A stretch of DNA of 35,982 bases, from contig CALAFO010000014.1 in the NCBI GenBank assembly GCA_937892545.1, positions 1 through 35,982 of the forward strand, written 5' to 3'. Below the pieces are notes generated by a model that saw only the letters and a list, made by a program, of their open reading frames with translations, was not told the origin of the DNA and did no database searches. Position numbers and translations under genes: made by a program. Below, piece after piece: positions 16,532-24,864 of the stretch (position 1 is the stretch's first letter; each line of letters starts with the position of its first letter). Source of the DNA: Scatosoma sp002474405. Lineage in GTDB: Bacteria > Bacillota > Clostridia > Christensenellales > Borkfalkiaceae.

Positions 16532-17689
16532 ATGACGAATATGTTAAACAGCGTGTTTCAATCCCTCGGCGAAAAAATCGGCGTATCGGCTGCCGCCGCG
16601 GGAATCATTGTGATTGCGGCAGCCGTTTTACTGCTTGCAGCCGTCCTCGCGGCGATTTTCGTTCCGCAAGCGAAGAAAAAGAAAAACCTTAATAAAGTCG
16701 TTGAAAGTCAATCCGAAAAAGATGCGGAAAAACCGCTTGAATGTGCCGAAAAACAGGAAAAAATCGAAGAAAACGAGCCTGTTTTTGTAGAAAAACAGCC
16801 CGAAAATGAGGTAAAAACCGAAGAAAATACCGAAAAAACAGAGGAAAAAACCATGAAAATCACAGAAAAAACGCCCGAAAGCACGCAAAAGACAGCCAAA
16901 AAGCCAACCAAACCCGCCCCCGCGAAACAGGCGGCGAAGCCCGAAACAAAAACGGCAACGAAAGCCGAGCCCAAACGCATGCTCGGCAAGTGGCGCATCG
17001 TAATCAAAGGCGAAAACGCGTACATCGCGGCGCTGCACGCTTCCAACGGCGAAGTGATGCTCACCAGCGAAATTTACTCCACCGAGGACGGCGCGCGCAG
17101 CGGCGTGGAAACAATTAAGCGCGGCGTGGAAACGGGCAATTTTGTGATTTACCGCGATAAAGGCGGCGACTACTATTTTAAACTGAAGAGCGCGGGCAAC
17201 CGCCTTTTGTGCGTGGGCGAAATTTACACCACGCGCGACGCCTGCGAAAAAGCGGCGGAATCGGTGAAGCGCATCGCGAAAGATTCCCCTCTGATGATTA
17301 AAGTTTCGGAAGGCGAACGGTTTATTGCCTACACCCCCGCGGAAGTTACGCCGCCCGCGAAAAAGGGTCAGGGCAAATGGCGCATAGAACAAGGCGAAAA
17401 CGGCGGTTTTTCGGCGAAATTGTACGCAAACAACGGACAGGTTATGCTTTCCACCGAGGAAGTGGCTTCGCGCAAAACCGCGGAAAAAGCCATTGAATCG
17501 GTGCGTAAAAACTGCGCCGCAGGCAATTTCTATATCGATAAAGACAAGTTCGGCAGATTTTATTACAAGCTGCACAACGTGCAGAAATCGGTGATCTGCA
17601 CGGGCGAAACGTACGACAAGGTGGACAGCGTGGTATCGGCGATTGAATCGGTGCGGCGCTTTGCTTCCAACGCGGAATTGGCGGAGTAA
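16532..17689 (+). CDS. Membrane-anchored protein with four DUF1508 (YegP-like) repeats
   Basis: The 385-residue protein has one membrane segment (about 20-43), a basic stop-transfer KKKK, a long Lys/Glu/Thr/Pro-rich disordered linker (about 50-148), and then two homologous double units at about 152-250 and 281-378. Each starts GKWRI and has the DUF1508 pattern: aromatic-rich strand, NGEVMLTSEIYSTEDGARSGVETIK or NGQVMLSTEEVASRKTAEKAIESVR, then a second copy (YYFKLKSAGNRLLCVGEIYTTRDACEKAAESVK; FYYKLHNVQKSVICTGETYDKVDSVVSAIESVR). So there are four repeats where YegP-type proteins usually have one or two. Function is unknown. ATG 16532 follows AAGGCGG. The lipoprotein gene follows by 16 bases, suggesting an operon. 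Confidence 0.8.
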   Translation: MTNMLNSVFQSLGEKIGVSAAAAGIIVIAAAVLLLAAVLAAIFVPQAKKKKNLNKVVESQSEKDAEKPLECAEKQEKIEENEPVFVEKQPENEVKTEENTEKTEEKTMKITEKTPESTQKTAKKPTKPAPAKQAAKPETKTATKAEPKRMLGKWRIVIKGENAYIAALHASNGEVMLTSEIYSTEDGARSGVETIKRGVETGNFVIYRDKGGDYYFKLKSAGNRLLCVGEIYTTRDACEKAAESVKRIAKDSPLMIKVSEGERFIAYTPAEVTPPAKKGQGKWRIEQGENGGFSAKLYANNGQVMLSTEEVASRKTAEKAIESVRKNCAAGNFYIDKDKFGRFYYKLHNVQKSVICTGETYDKVDSVVSAIESVRRFASNAELAE

Positions 17690-17705
17690 TTTTCGGAGAC
17701 TTTTC

Positions 17706-19337
17706 ATGAAAAATTTCAAGAAAAAATTTTTAAGCGCAATGCTGGCGTGCCTGATGCTTTCCCCGTGCGCGGCGGGCTTTTCTGCGTGCGATAACGGCGG
17801 CGGAAATTCTTCCGATCCGGGCAATGCAGGCGGGGCGCAGCACGAGCATACGTGGAGCGCGAATTTTTCTTATAACGATACGAAGCATTATAAAGTTTGC
17901 TCCGGTTGTAGCGAAAAATCGGAAGAAGCCGAGCATATTTACGGCGAAAACGGCTATACCTGCAGCGTGTGCGGGTACGAAAACGAAGCGAAAAAGCCTG
18001 CGCAGAAACAAAGCGCGGCGGACGTTTTCGGCGGCGTGAAAGCGAGCTATTTGCGCGGAAATATTATTGACGCGGACGGCTCGGAAAAAAGTTTTAATGA
18101 AATTTTAGATAGACAAATCGAACTTTTGGCGCAGGATATTTTATACAGATTGAATTATGTTTACGGCGGAGACGGTTCGAGCAATTACGCCCGCCCTACC
18201 GATAATTATGATTTAAATTACAATTTTGGCGATAAAAAAGCATTGATTAAGCACGCCACGATTTTATCTAAAACCACCGCGGAACACACGCACACTTTAA
18301 CAAATTTGAAAGCAGATTGTATCGATTGCTATCAATTAAGTTTGGGAAATTCTCAAACACAAAATTATTTTGATAATGTCAATTTTATTAAATTAAGTGG
18401 CGCAATATCAGGCAGATTTTCCACCTTGGACGATTTTGAATTATTGTCCGCAAGCAGCGCTGAAACTACTTGGAATTTAGCAAAGCAATTTGATAATATT
18501 CAATCTTCCGAAACAAAAGCATATATCAAATATGGAATTGCGCAAATTCTTGCAGGCAAATCCGTGAATTATACTGCTTATAGCGAAAATAATTATTCAC
18601 AGCTTTTAAATAATATAGATAAGTTAGGTTTTTCCTCCGAAAATAAAGTCTCTTTAACAACGTTTATTTATAATTATATAATCGGAACAAATCAAGCTGA
18701 AAAAGATTTGACAATTTATAATTGTTCCTACTTCACAAATAAATCATATATTGTAGACAAGGCTTTTCGCGCAAATGCCCCCTACCCCGGAAATACAGCG
18801 TATACGGAAGCGGAAAACGCCGCTTCGCCGAGGCTTTACAAGGGCTATAATATTGTTGTTCCCGCCATTGTGGAACGGGCGATTGAAAATACGTTTGACG
18901 GCTCGGATATTTCGCTCTACCCCGCAATGAACCGATATGCGGTACAAAGTTTTGATAATTTAAGCGCATTTGCAGGCACTATGCAAGCGTACGATTCGAT
19001 TGTATTGATGCCGAAAAATGAAATTTCCGCAACGAAACTTGCGCTGAAAATCAAGGGAGCGAACAATATCGGCGTGAAATGCGAAATCAACGGCGAGGCG
19101 GTGCAGGTTACCGCTTCGAACGACGGGGATTTGCTGCTTATAGATTTGCACGCGTATGCGAAGAAAATCGGCGCATACGACGGCGGCAAGGAGAACGATT
19201 TTTCGAATAATTTGTTCGGCAATTCGGGCACAGGTGCGGCAAGTATTGACAACGGCGCGCACTATATTAAGCTGATTTTCGAAAACCTGACCGGCGGGAA
19301 ATTCTCGGTGGAAATCGACGGGTATTATAATAAATAA
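17706..19337 (+). CDS. Lipoprotein with a zinc-ribbon-like N-terminal module
   Basis: The 543-residue protein starts at ATG 17706 behind GGAG and has a lipoprotein signal peptide (lipobox GFSAC, Cys28). A Gly/Asn/Ser linker is followed by His- and Cys-rich sequence with CSGC and CSVC pairs (about residues 45-90) that could bind zinc. The rest (about 105-543) is a large domain I do not recognise, with a beta-rich C-terminus (KLALKIKGANNIGVKCEINGEAVQV). The middle (about 18100-18760) is visibly more AT-rich in codon choice than its neighbours, suggesting a different origin for this segment. It lies 16 bases after the DUF1508 gene and probably shares its promoter. A surface role is inferred. Confidence 0.8.
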   Translation: MKNFKKKFLSAMLACLMLSPCAAGFSACDNGGGNSSDPGNAGGAQHEHTWSANFSYNDTKHYKVCSGCSEKSEEAEHIYGENGYTCSVCGYENEAKKPAQKQSAADVFGGVKASYLRGNIIDADGSEKSFNEILDRQIELLAQDILYRLNYVYGGDGSSNYARPTDNYDLNYNFGDKKALIKHATILSKTTAEHTHTLTNLKADCIDCYQLSLGNSQTQNYFDNVNFIKLSGAISGRFSTLDDFELLSASSAETTWNLAKQFDNIQSSETKAYIKYGIAQILAGKSVNYTAYSENNYSQLLNNIDKLGFSSENKVSLTTFIYNYIIGTNQAEKDLTIYNCSYFTNKSYIVDKAFRANAPYPGNTAYTEAENAASPRLYKGYNIVVPAIVERAIENTFDGSDISLYPAMNRYAVQSFDNLSAFAGTMQAYDSIVLMPKNEISATKLALKIKGANNIGVKCEINGEAVQVTASNDGDLLLIDLHAYAKKIGAYDGGKENDFSNNLFGNSGTGAASIDNGAHYIKLIFENLTGGKFSVEIDGYYNK

Positions 19338-19360
19338 TAATTTGTTTTTTGCCAACAGAA

Positions 19361-19392
19361 AGCCCGCCGCGAGGTATCGCGGCGGGCTTTTT
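19361..19392 (+). terminator. Rho-independent terminator after the lipoprotein gene
   Basis: AGCCCGCCGCGA (19361-19372) pairs perfectly with TCGCGGCGGGCT (19377-19388) around GGTA, followed by TTTT. This is the strongest stem in the window. Confidence 0.93.
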
Positions 19393-19438
19393 GGGGGGTT
19401 ACGAAATACAACAGCTATTCGATTATGGAGTTGCCCCC

Positions 19439-19656
19439 TTGATTGAAAATTTTTGAAAGAAAAATTTCAATCAAAAATGGGCTACGCCCCTCATTCGTCT
19501 GCTATCGCAGACACCAAGCTGCCGAAGCTGCCTTAAACGGCAGTTCGGCAAGAAAAGCCCCCCTGGGGGGAAGGCTATATAAAAGGCAAGAATTTTATTT
19601 TATCCTCTCTCGGCTCGCTTTCGCTCGCCACTCTCCCCGAAGGGGAAAGCAAGAGA
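19439..19656 (+). repeat. Composite hairpin repeat, copy A
   Basis: Modules in order: outer stem TTGATTGAAA/TTTCAATCAA (19439-19448, 19465-19474); linker with CTACGCCCCTCAT; stem GTCTGC/GCAGAC (19497-19502, 19507-19512); a long stem TGCCGAAGCTGCC/GGCAGTTCGGCA (19520-19532, 19539-19550); a CCCCCC/GGGGGG stem (about 19558-19573); and the module CTCTCCCC-gaa-GGGGAAAG (19631-19649). The opposite strand of the last has a C(TTCG)G tetraloop. There is no credible gene in the 19338-20176 gap, which is filled by copies A, B and C. Confidence 0.85.
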
Positions 19657-19689
19657 ATGCGGCGTCGGAATTTGTCATAAAAGAAAACA

Positions 19690-19888
19690 AGCTACGCCCC
19701 TTTGTTTGAAAATTTTTTAAAAGGCAAATTTTCAAGCAAAAAAGAAAAGCCAGCTTTTCTTCATCACCGCGCTTTGCCGACAGCAGGCTGCCGAAGCTGC
19801 CTTAAAACGGCAGTTCGGCAAGAAAATCCCCCCCACAAGGGGAAGCCTTAGATATGGCAATAATTCTTGCTTTCCCTTTCGGGGAAAG
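19690..19888 (+). repeat. Composite hairpin repeat, copy B
   Basis: The outer stem here is TTTGTTTGAAAATTT/AAATTTTCAAGCAAA (19701-19715, 19726-19740), 15 pairs with one G-U. The long stem TGCCGAAGCTGCC/GGCAGTTCGGCA recurs at 19789-19801 and 19809-19820. The equivalent of the small covarying stem is degraded. An inverted CTTTCCC/GGGAAAG module lies at 19870-19888. Confidence 0.8.
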
Positions 19889-19937
19889 TGGCAAAATCGA
19901 GCGTATGCGAAATTTTGCCGATAGAGGATATAAAACA

Positions 19938-20170
19938 AACCTCTCCACCGCCGCTACGCGGCAGAGCCTCCCCGAAAGGGAAGCCGAGCCCGAGAGTTCT
20001 ACTCTACTAACCGTATATGGAACGCCCCTCATCTGCTTCGCTTACGCTCAGCACCTTCCCCCTGGGGGGAAGGCTGTATCAAAGGCAGTTATTCGAAATT
20101 TCAAACAGTTTGCAACAGTCCGTTACGAAACGGGCAATGCCCGCCCCGAAGGGGAAGCCAAGAAATGCGG
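19938..20170 (+). repeat. Composite hairpin repeat, copy C
   Basis: Contains a small stem GCCGC-tac-GCGGC (19950-19962), a module-b copy with CCTTCCCCC/GGGGGAAGG (20054-20062, 20065-20073), and the AGTCCGTTACGA module with CCGTT/AACGG (20120-20124, 20129-20133) or, as an alternative fold, CGGGC/GCCCG (20131-20143). It ends a few bases before the MBL gene stop codon at 20177. Confidence 0.8.
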
Positions 20171-20176
20171 CAAGAA

Positions 20177-20986
20177 TTATAATTCGAAAGTTTCAAGGTC
20201 GTTCGGGACGTAGAGATTGCCGTGATAATACCGCGCGCCCTCGGCGGTGTATAATTCTTTACGCTGCGCAAGATTTTTATCTTCCGTATGATACAGTATC
20301 AGATTCTTCACGTCCAGCGTTTCCGCAAGCTCTGCCGCGTCTTTCACGGTGGAATGGTGCTTTTCATACGGAGAAAATTTTTCGCGCTCCTCATACAGGC
20401 AGAACGCCTCGTGCATCAGCCATTCGCTGTTTTCGGCGTATTTCCTCTCGCACTCGTTATACGGCTCGTCGCCGCAGCAGGTGAGCTTTTTGCTTTCGTC
20501 CGCAAGATCGTAACGCATACAAAAGCCGAACTGCTTTGCTTTGGTGGAGCGTATATCGAAAAACGTGGTTTTTCTGCCGATGATTTCGCGCGTTTCGCCG
20601 TCCTGCACCTCGATAAAATGCAATCTGTCGCCGATATATTTCGTCTGCTTTGCGGGGTAAAGCCGCATTGAAAAATCTTTCAGCAGCGCAAGCACTTCGG
20701 CGTGCCCGTAAATGCGCGCTTCGCCATCGTATTTGCCCTCGCTCATGCTTTGGCAAATTTTTCTGACAAACCACACCACGCCGAGCAAATGATCTACGTG
20801 CTTATGCGTAATGAAAATATCGCGCACGTTCTGCCACGCGACGCCCGCTTTTTCAAGCTGCGTAAACACGCCGTTGCCGCCGCCCGCGTCGGTTAAAAAA
20901 TATTTGCCGTTTTCTTCCAGCAGAAAACAGGTGTTGTAGCATTTTGTAACGGCGGCATTGCCCGTGCCGAGAATGATTAACCGCAT
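20177..20986 (-). CDS. Metallo-beta-lactamase-fold hydrolase, RNase Z-like
   Basis: The 269-residue protein begins MRLIILGTGNAAVTKC, typical of the RNase Z-like/MBL family. It has the metal-binding motif THKHVDHLLGVVW (His61, His63, Asp65, His66), a preceding LTDAGGG segment, and later MHEAFC, HHSTVKDAAELAETLDVKNLILYHTED, which supply further metal ligands. It should be a cytosolic zinc hydrolase; the substrate (tRNA precursor or a small phosphodiester) cannot be decided. It is shorter than many RNase Z proteins and lacks an obvious exosite arm. The start at 20986 is chosen because AAAGGAG lies 11 bases upstream. Upstream in-frame ATG 21085 lies in or beside repeat sequence and is unlikely. 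Confidence 0.85.
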   Translation of the reverse strand: MRLIILGTGNAAVTKCYNTCFLLEENGKYFLTDAGGGNGVFTQLEKAGVAWQNVRDIFITHKHVDHLLGVVWFVRKICQSMSEGKYDGEARIYGHAEVLALLKDFSMRLYPAKQTKYIGDRLHFIEVQDGETREIIGRKTTFFDIRSTKAKQFGFCMRYDLADESKKLTCCGDEPYNECERKYAENSEWLMHEAFCLYEEREKFSPYEKHHSTVKDAAELAETLDVKNLILYHTEDKNLAQRKELYTAEGARYYHGNLYVPNDLETFEL

Positions 20987-21094
20987 TTGTTTTTTAGCTC
21001 CTTTTGTAAAAAAATTTTTGTTTTTCTGGGGATGAAACCGCGCCTTTGTCGGGGAATTTTTTTCAAAGTTAATTTTGACAAACAATCAGAAAAC

Positions 21095-21289
21095 AAGCTA
21101 CGCCCCTTGATTTTCAGAAATTTTTTGTTAAAAATATTCAGAAAATCAAAAATGGGCTTTGCATAATATGCTACGCCCCTCATCACCGCGCTTCGCGCGG
21201 AGCTTCCCCCCAAGGGGAAGCCACGAAGTGGCTGACAATTTTTGCCTGCATAAAATTTTGCAAGCAAGGGGAAGCCTATGAAATAGGCT
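21095..21289 (+). repeat. Composite hairpin repeat, copy D
   Basis: Outer stem TTGATTTTC/GAAAATCAA (21107-21115, 21141-21149); small stem CCGCGC-ttc-GCGCGG (21186-21200); GCTTCCCC/GGGGAAGC (21202-21209, 21214-21221); GCCAC-gaa-GTGGC (21220-21232); a TTGC…GCAA segment; and GCCTAT/ATAGGC, which ends at the TAA of the EamA gene (21290-21292). These hairpins fill most of the 20987-21289 gap. No gene or clear promoter is seen there. Confidence 0.85.
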
Positions 21290-22228
21290 TTAATTTTTGG
21301 GTTCTTCCGCGGGGGCGAGCTGAGAGATAACCACCGATATAAATACCAGCGCACAGCCGCAAAGTTCTACGGCGGAAAGCGTTTCCTTCAGTATCACCCA
21401 CCCCGCAAGCGCCGCAAAAACCGATTCAAGGCTCATAATCACCGACGCTACGGCGGGTTTTACGTATTTTTGCCCCAGAATCTGAAACGTGTAGCCCACG
21501 CAGCTGGACATGACGCCCGCATATACGACGGGCAGCCATGCGGCTTTTAAATCGGTTAAGTTTACCTCTTCGAAAATCGCCGCGCCGATTACGGACAAAA
21601 TCGCCACCACCCAGAACTGCGCGCAGGAAAACGCCACACCGTCGGTATCGGAAAATTTATCGATGATTAAAATCTGCGCCGCGAAGCACAGGGCGCCGAA
21701 AATTTCAAGCAGGTCGCCGAAATAGATTTTCTGCACTCCGCCGTGCACGCAAAGAAGGTACATGCCGCCTACGCACCCCACGCACGAAAGCACGGTGAGC
21801 GGGTGAATTTTTTTATGCCGGATTGCCGTATACGCCGCCACGAACACGACGTACGTTGCCGTTAAAAAACCGGCTCTGCCCGACGCCGAGGTATCGGACG
21901 GGTATTTTTCGATGCCGAACTGCTGAAAATTGACGGCGGCAAACAGCGCCACACCGCCGATTGCGCCCGTTATCAACGATTTTTTCAGTCTTTTCATGCG
22001 TGCGGGTTTATCGTAGGGTTGGTCGGCTTTCAGGGCGCGTTTCTTTACGACGGGTTCTTTGACGGCGACAATGGCGCTTAAAAGCACGGCGGCAATAAGC
22101 GCGCGGGCGGCGTTGAATGTGAACGAGCCGATTTTATCGGACGCGCTGGTTTGCGCGACGAACGCCACGCCCCATACGATTGTGGCGGTAAGCAGCAATG
22201 CGGTGCCGAGAATAGAAGATTTTTTCAT
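21290..22228 (-). CDS. EamA/DMT-family transporter
   Basis: The 312-residue protein has about ten hydrophobic membrane segments in two similar halves. The EamA signatures are an N-terminal GTALLLTATIVWGVAFVAQ, the segment FTFNAARALIAAVLL, and the second-half SSCVGYTFQILGQKYVKPAVASVIMSLESVFAALAGWVILKE. Family members export amino acids, nucleotides or other metabolites; the substrate is unknown. A basic loop (about residues 60-85) separates the second and third helices. The ribosome site (AAGGAA, 13 bases before ATG) is weak. A possible -10 (CATAAT) lies just upstream without a clear -35. Its stop codon abuts repeat copy D. Confidence 0.9.
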   Translation of the reverse strand: MKKSSILGTALLLTATIVWGVAFVAQTSASDKIGSFTFNAARALIAAVLLSAIVAVKEPVVKKRALKADQPYDKPARMKRLKKSLITGAIGGVALFAAVNFQQFGIEKYPSDTSASGRAGFLTATYVVFVAAYTAIRHKKIHPLTVLSCVGCVGGMYLLCVHGGVQKIYFGDLLEIFGALCFAAQILIIDKFSDTDGVAFSCAQFWVVAILSVIGAAIFEEVNLTDLKAAWLPVVYAGVMSSCVGYTFQILGQKYVKPAVASVIMSLESVFAALAGWVILKETLSAVELCGCALVFISVVISQLAPAEEPKN

Positions 22229-22279
22229 GGTTTTACGGATTCCTTGTTGTGAAATTATGGGTTGAGCGGGAGAGAAGGT

Positions 22280-22684
22280 TGAAATTTTAATCTGACCTCT
22301 CCACTGCCGCTACAAGGGGAAGGCTTTATCAAAGGCAAGAACTTTATTTTATCCTCTCTCGGCTCACTTTCGCTCGCCACTCTCCCCGAAGGGGAAAGCA
22401 GGAAAAGACAATTCAATAGTTTACAACTATCAGAAAACAAAGTACGCCCCTCATCAGTCAACTTCGTTGACAGCTTCCCCCCAAGGGGAAGCCTTTAAAA
22501 TAGGCTGACAATTTTTGCCGAAGAAAATGAAGTTCACTGAATTTTTTTTCAGGCAAGGGGAATGCTATATCCTCTCTCGGCTCGCTTTCGCTCGCCACTC
22601 TCCCCGAAGGGGAAAGCAAAAATAAGGCATTTGTTTAAAATTTCAAACGGTTTGCAACAGTCCGTTACGAGGCACCCGAAGGGC
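22280..22684 (+). repeat. Composite hairpin repeat, copy E (several modules)
   Basis: A truncated CCTCTCCACTGCCGC module (about 22287) joins a GCTTTATCAAAGGC stem. Then come the CTCTCCCC-gaa-GGGGAAAG module (about 22350-22402), a module-b copy with GTCAAC-ttc-GTTGAC (22457-22471) and GCTTCCCC/GGGGAAGC (22473-22492), the tail ATTTTTGCCG…CAGGCAAGGG (22511-22559), a second CTCTCCCC module (about 22567-22617), and the AGTCCGTTACGA module (about 22634-22680). The last runs up to the recG stop codon. No gene is seen in the 22229-22685 gap. Confidence 0.85.
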
Positions 22685-22685
22685 G

Positions 22686-24701
22686 TCAGTTCATTACTAC
22701 GTCTTTCAGGGCGGCGTATTTGGCAAGCGCGGCGCGGCGCAATTCTTCCCCGTCGAAGCCGCTTTCGAACGTTTCGTCGCACAGCTTCTTCGCTTCGAAT
22801 ATCACCTGCGCGCCGTATTTCAAATTTTTAATGTCCGACAGCATTCTGCCCGACTGTCTTGTGCCCAGAAAATCGCCGCCGCCGCGCATTTCCAAATCCT
22901 TTTCCGCGATTTTAAAGCCGTCCGACGTACTTCTGAACGTATACAGGCGCTCTTTCGCGGTTTCCGTTTCCAAATCGGAAAGCAGAAAGCAATAGCTTTT
23001 TTCGCTGCCGCGCCCCACTCTGCCTCGCAGCTGGTGCAGCTGCGACAAACCGAAGCGTTCGGCGTTGTAAATTACCATAATCGTGGCGTTCGGCACGTCG
23101 ACGCCCACTTCGATGACCGTGGTGGACACGAGGCAATCGTATTCGCCGTTTTTGAACGCCGTCATCACCTCGTCTTTCTCTTTGTCTTTCATTCTGCCGT
23201 GCAACAGCGCGAATTTTACCGCGGGCAGGCGCTCTTTCAGCTCTTCGTAGCGCTCTTTTACGCTGATAATCGAACCGTCGTCGTCCTCGTCTTCGCCGCC
23301 GTCGATTTTTGCGCAGACAAAATATGCTTGTCTGCCCTTTTTTACCTCGCCGCCGATATAGTCAAGCATATCTTCGTAACGGCTTTGCGGGATAATCGAC
23401 GTGGAAATTTCCTGCCGAGATTTCGGCTTATCGGTGATGGTGGTTACGTCTAAATCGCCGTAAAAAACGAGGGACAGGGTGCGCGGAATGGGCGTTGCGG
23501 ACATAACGAGCACGTCGGCGCCCTCGCCTTTTTCCGAAAGCGCGTTGCGCTGCGCCACGCCGAAGCGGTGCTGTTCGTCGCAGACGATGAAAGACAATGC
23601 GGGAGGCGCGACGTCCTTTTGCAGAATCGCGTGCGTGCCGCAGATAATATCCGCTTCGCCGCTTTGAATTTTCGCTTTGATTTCGCGCTTTTCCTTTGCG
23701 CCCGTGCTGCCGGAAAGATAAACCACGTTGTAATCGGGAAAAAACTTCTTTAAAAGCGCGTAGTTCTGGGCGGCGAGCACTTCGGTGGGCGACAGGTACG
23801 CCGCCTGATAGCCGCTTTTTACCGCCATATAGATGCCGCACAGCGCCACCGCCGTTTTGCCGCTGCCTACGTCGCCCTGCAGCAGGCGGTTCATTCTGAC
23901 GGGCGAGTGCACGCTTTCGTAAATTTCGTTCACCGCCTTTTTCTGTCCGTTCGTGAATTCGAAGCCGAAGCGGCTTGCGAACTCTTTCACGTCTGCCGCG
24001 GTAACGGTGTATTTGTGGATGCGGACGTCCTCTTTGCCGCCTTTGACAAGCTTGAACGCGGAGAGAAGCACGAAATATTCTTCGAGCGCGACGCGTTCGC
24101 TGCCGGCGTCCTTTTCTTCGAGCGTGCGGGGTTGGTGCACGGCATAATAACTGCGTTCGAGAGACGGCAAGCGGTATTTTGCGGCGATTTGCGGCGGAAT
24201 CAGGCTTTCGAGCGAAACGCGCGTTAAGGCTTCGTTCACGGCGCCGCGCAGCGTTTTTTGGTTGAGCGAGCCCTTTAAAGGATAGACGGGAACGACGCCT
24301 TTTAAACGGTAATTTTTATCGAGCGGTTCGAACGTGGGATTGACGACGCTGACCGCGCCGAATTTTCGCTGCACTCTGCCGTAGAAAAGATATTCGCCCG
24401 CTTTGAGCATGTGCGCGACGTACGGCTGATTGAACCACACGGCGGTAAACGCGTAGCCGTCCTGCGAGCAGTAAGCTTTGACGGTGCGTTTGCCCGCGTA
24501 GTTGACGGGCGCAAGGCGCAGCACTTCGCAGGCGATGAGCACGATTTCGTTGTGCAGCGCGTTTTTCAGCGTGGAACGCTGCGTTAAATCGAGATAGGCG
24601 CGCGGATACAGGCGGACAAGTTCTTCCGCCGTGGAAACCCCCATTTTCTGAAGATCTTTTTCGCGCTTTTCGCCGATGCTGCGAAGTTCGGAAACTTTCA
24701 T
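22686..24701 (-). CDS. recG: ATP-dependent DNA helicase RecG
   Basis: Branch-migration helicase that reverses stalled replication forks and processes Holliday junctions. The 671-residue protein has an N-terminal OB-fold wedge domain (about 1-190) and a two-lobed helicase core: Walker A GDVGSGKT (276-283), Walker B DEQH (375-378) in VCDEQHRFGVAQR, motif III SATPIPRT, and motif VI QLHQLRGRVGRG. The TRG motif region (LEMRGGGDFLGTRQSG) is intact. Length is normal. AGGAGGG precedes ATG 24701. It follows fakA on the same strand, as in other Firmicutes, but a 313-base gap with a repeat copy separates them. Its stop codon directly abuts repeat copy E. Confidence 0.98.
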   Translation of the reverse strand: MKVSELRSIGEKREKDLQKMGVSTAEELVRLYPRAYLDLTQRSTLKNALHNEIVLIACEVLRLAPVNYAGKRTVKAYCSQDGYAFTAVWFNQPYVAHMLKAGEYLFYGRVQRKFGAVSVVNPTFEPLDKNYRLKGVVPVYPLKGSLNQKTLRGAVNEALTRVSLESLIPPQIAAKYRLPSLERSYYAVHQPRTLEEKDAGSERVALEEYFVLLSAFKLVKGGKEDVRIHKYTVTAADVKEFASRFGFEFTNGQKKAVNEIYESVHSPVRMNRLLQGDVGSGKTAVALCGIYMAVKSGYQAAYLSPTEVLAAQNYALLKKFFPDYNVVYLSGSTGAKEKREIKAKIQSGEADIICGTHAILQKDVAPPALSFIVCDEQHRFGVAQRNALSEKGEGADVLVMSATPIPRTLSLVFYGDLDVTTITDKPKSRQEISTSIIPQSRYEDMLDYIGGEVKKGRQAYFVCAKIDGGEDEDDDGSIISVKERYEELKERLPAVKFALLHGRMKDKEKDEVMTAFKNGEYDCLVSTTVIEVGVDVPNATIMVIYNAERFGLSQLHQLRGRVGRGSEKSYCFLLSDLETETAKERLYTFRSTSDGFKIAEKDLEMRGGGDFLGTRQSGRMLSDIKNLKYGAQVIFEAKKLCDETFESGFDGEELRRAALAKYAALKDVVMN

Positions 24702-24755
24702 TTGTTGTGCCCTCCTCTGCGATGTTGTCCGCGCTTTTTTTACCGATTAAATCCG

Positions 24756-24790
24756 AAAAGCGGGAAGCGCCTGCCGCCGCCCCCGCTTTT
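24756..24790. other. Hairpin in the recG leader
   Basis: AAAAGCGGG (24756-24764) pairs with CCCGCTTTT (24782-24790). On the plus strand T residues follow; on the minus strand it lies about 55 bases before the recG ATG and is followed by CGG. It could be an attenuator or chance. No recG promoter is recognisable in the gap. Confidence 0.3.
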
Positions 24791-24864
24791 TGTTGTTTGA
24801 TTTGTTTTGAAAATTTTGTGTTCTTAAATTTCGAGCGTTATCCGAATGACTTTTCGAATAATGT

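Noticed and set aside
20987..21085. In-frame N-terminal extension of the MBL hydrolase
   Set aside because: It is basic low-complexity sequence from the repeat area; the ATG at 20986 has a good AAAGGAG site and starts the conserved MRLIILGTGN motif.
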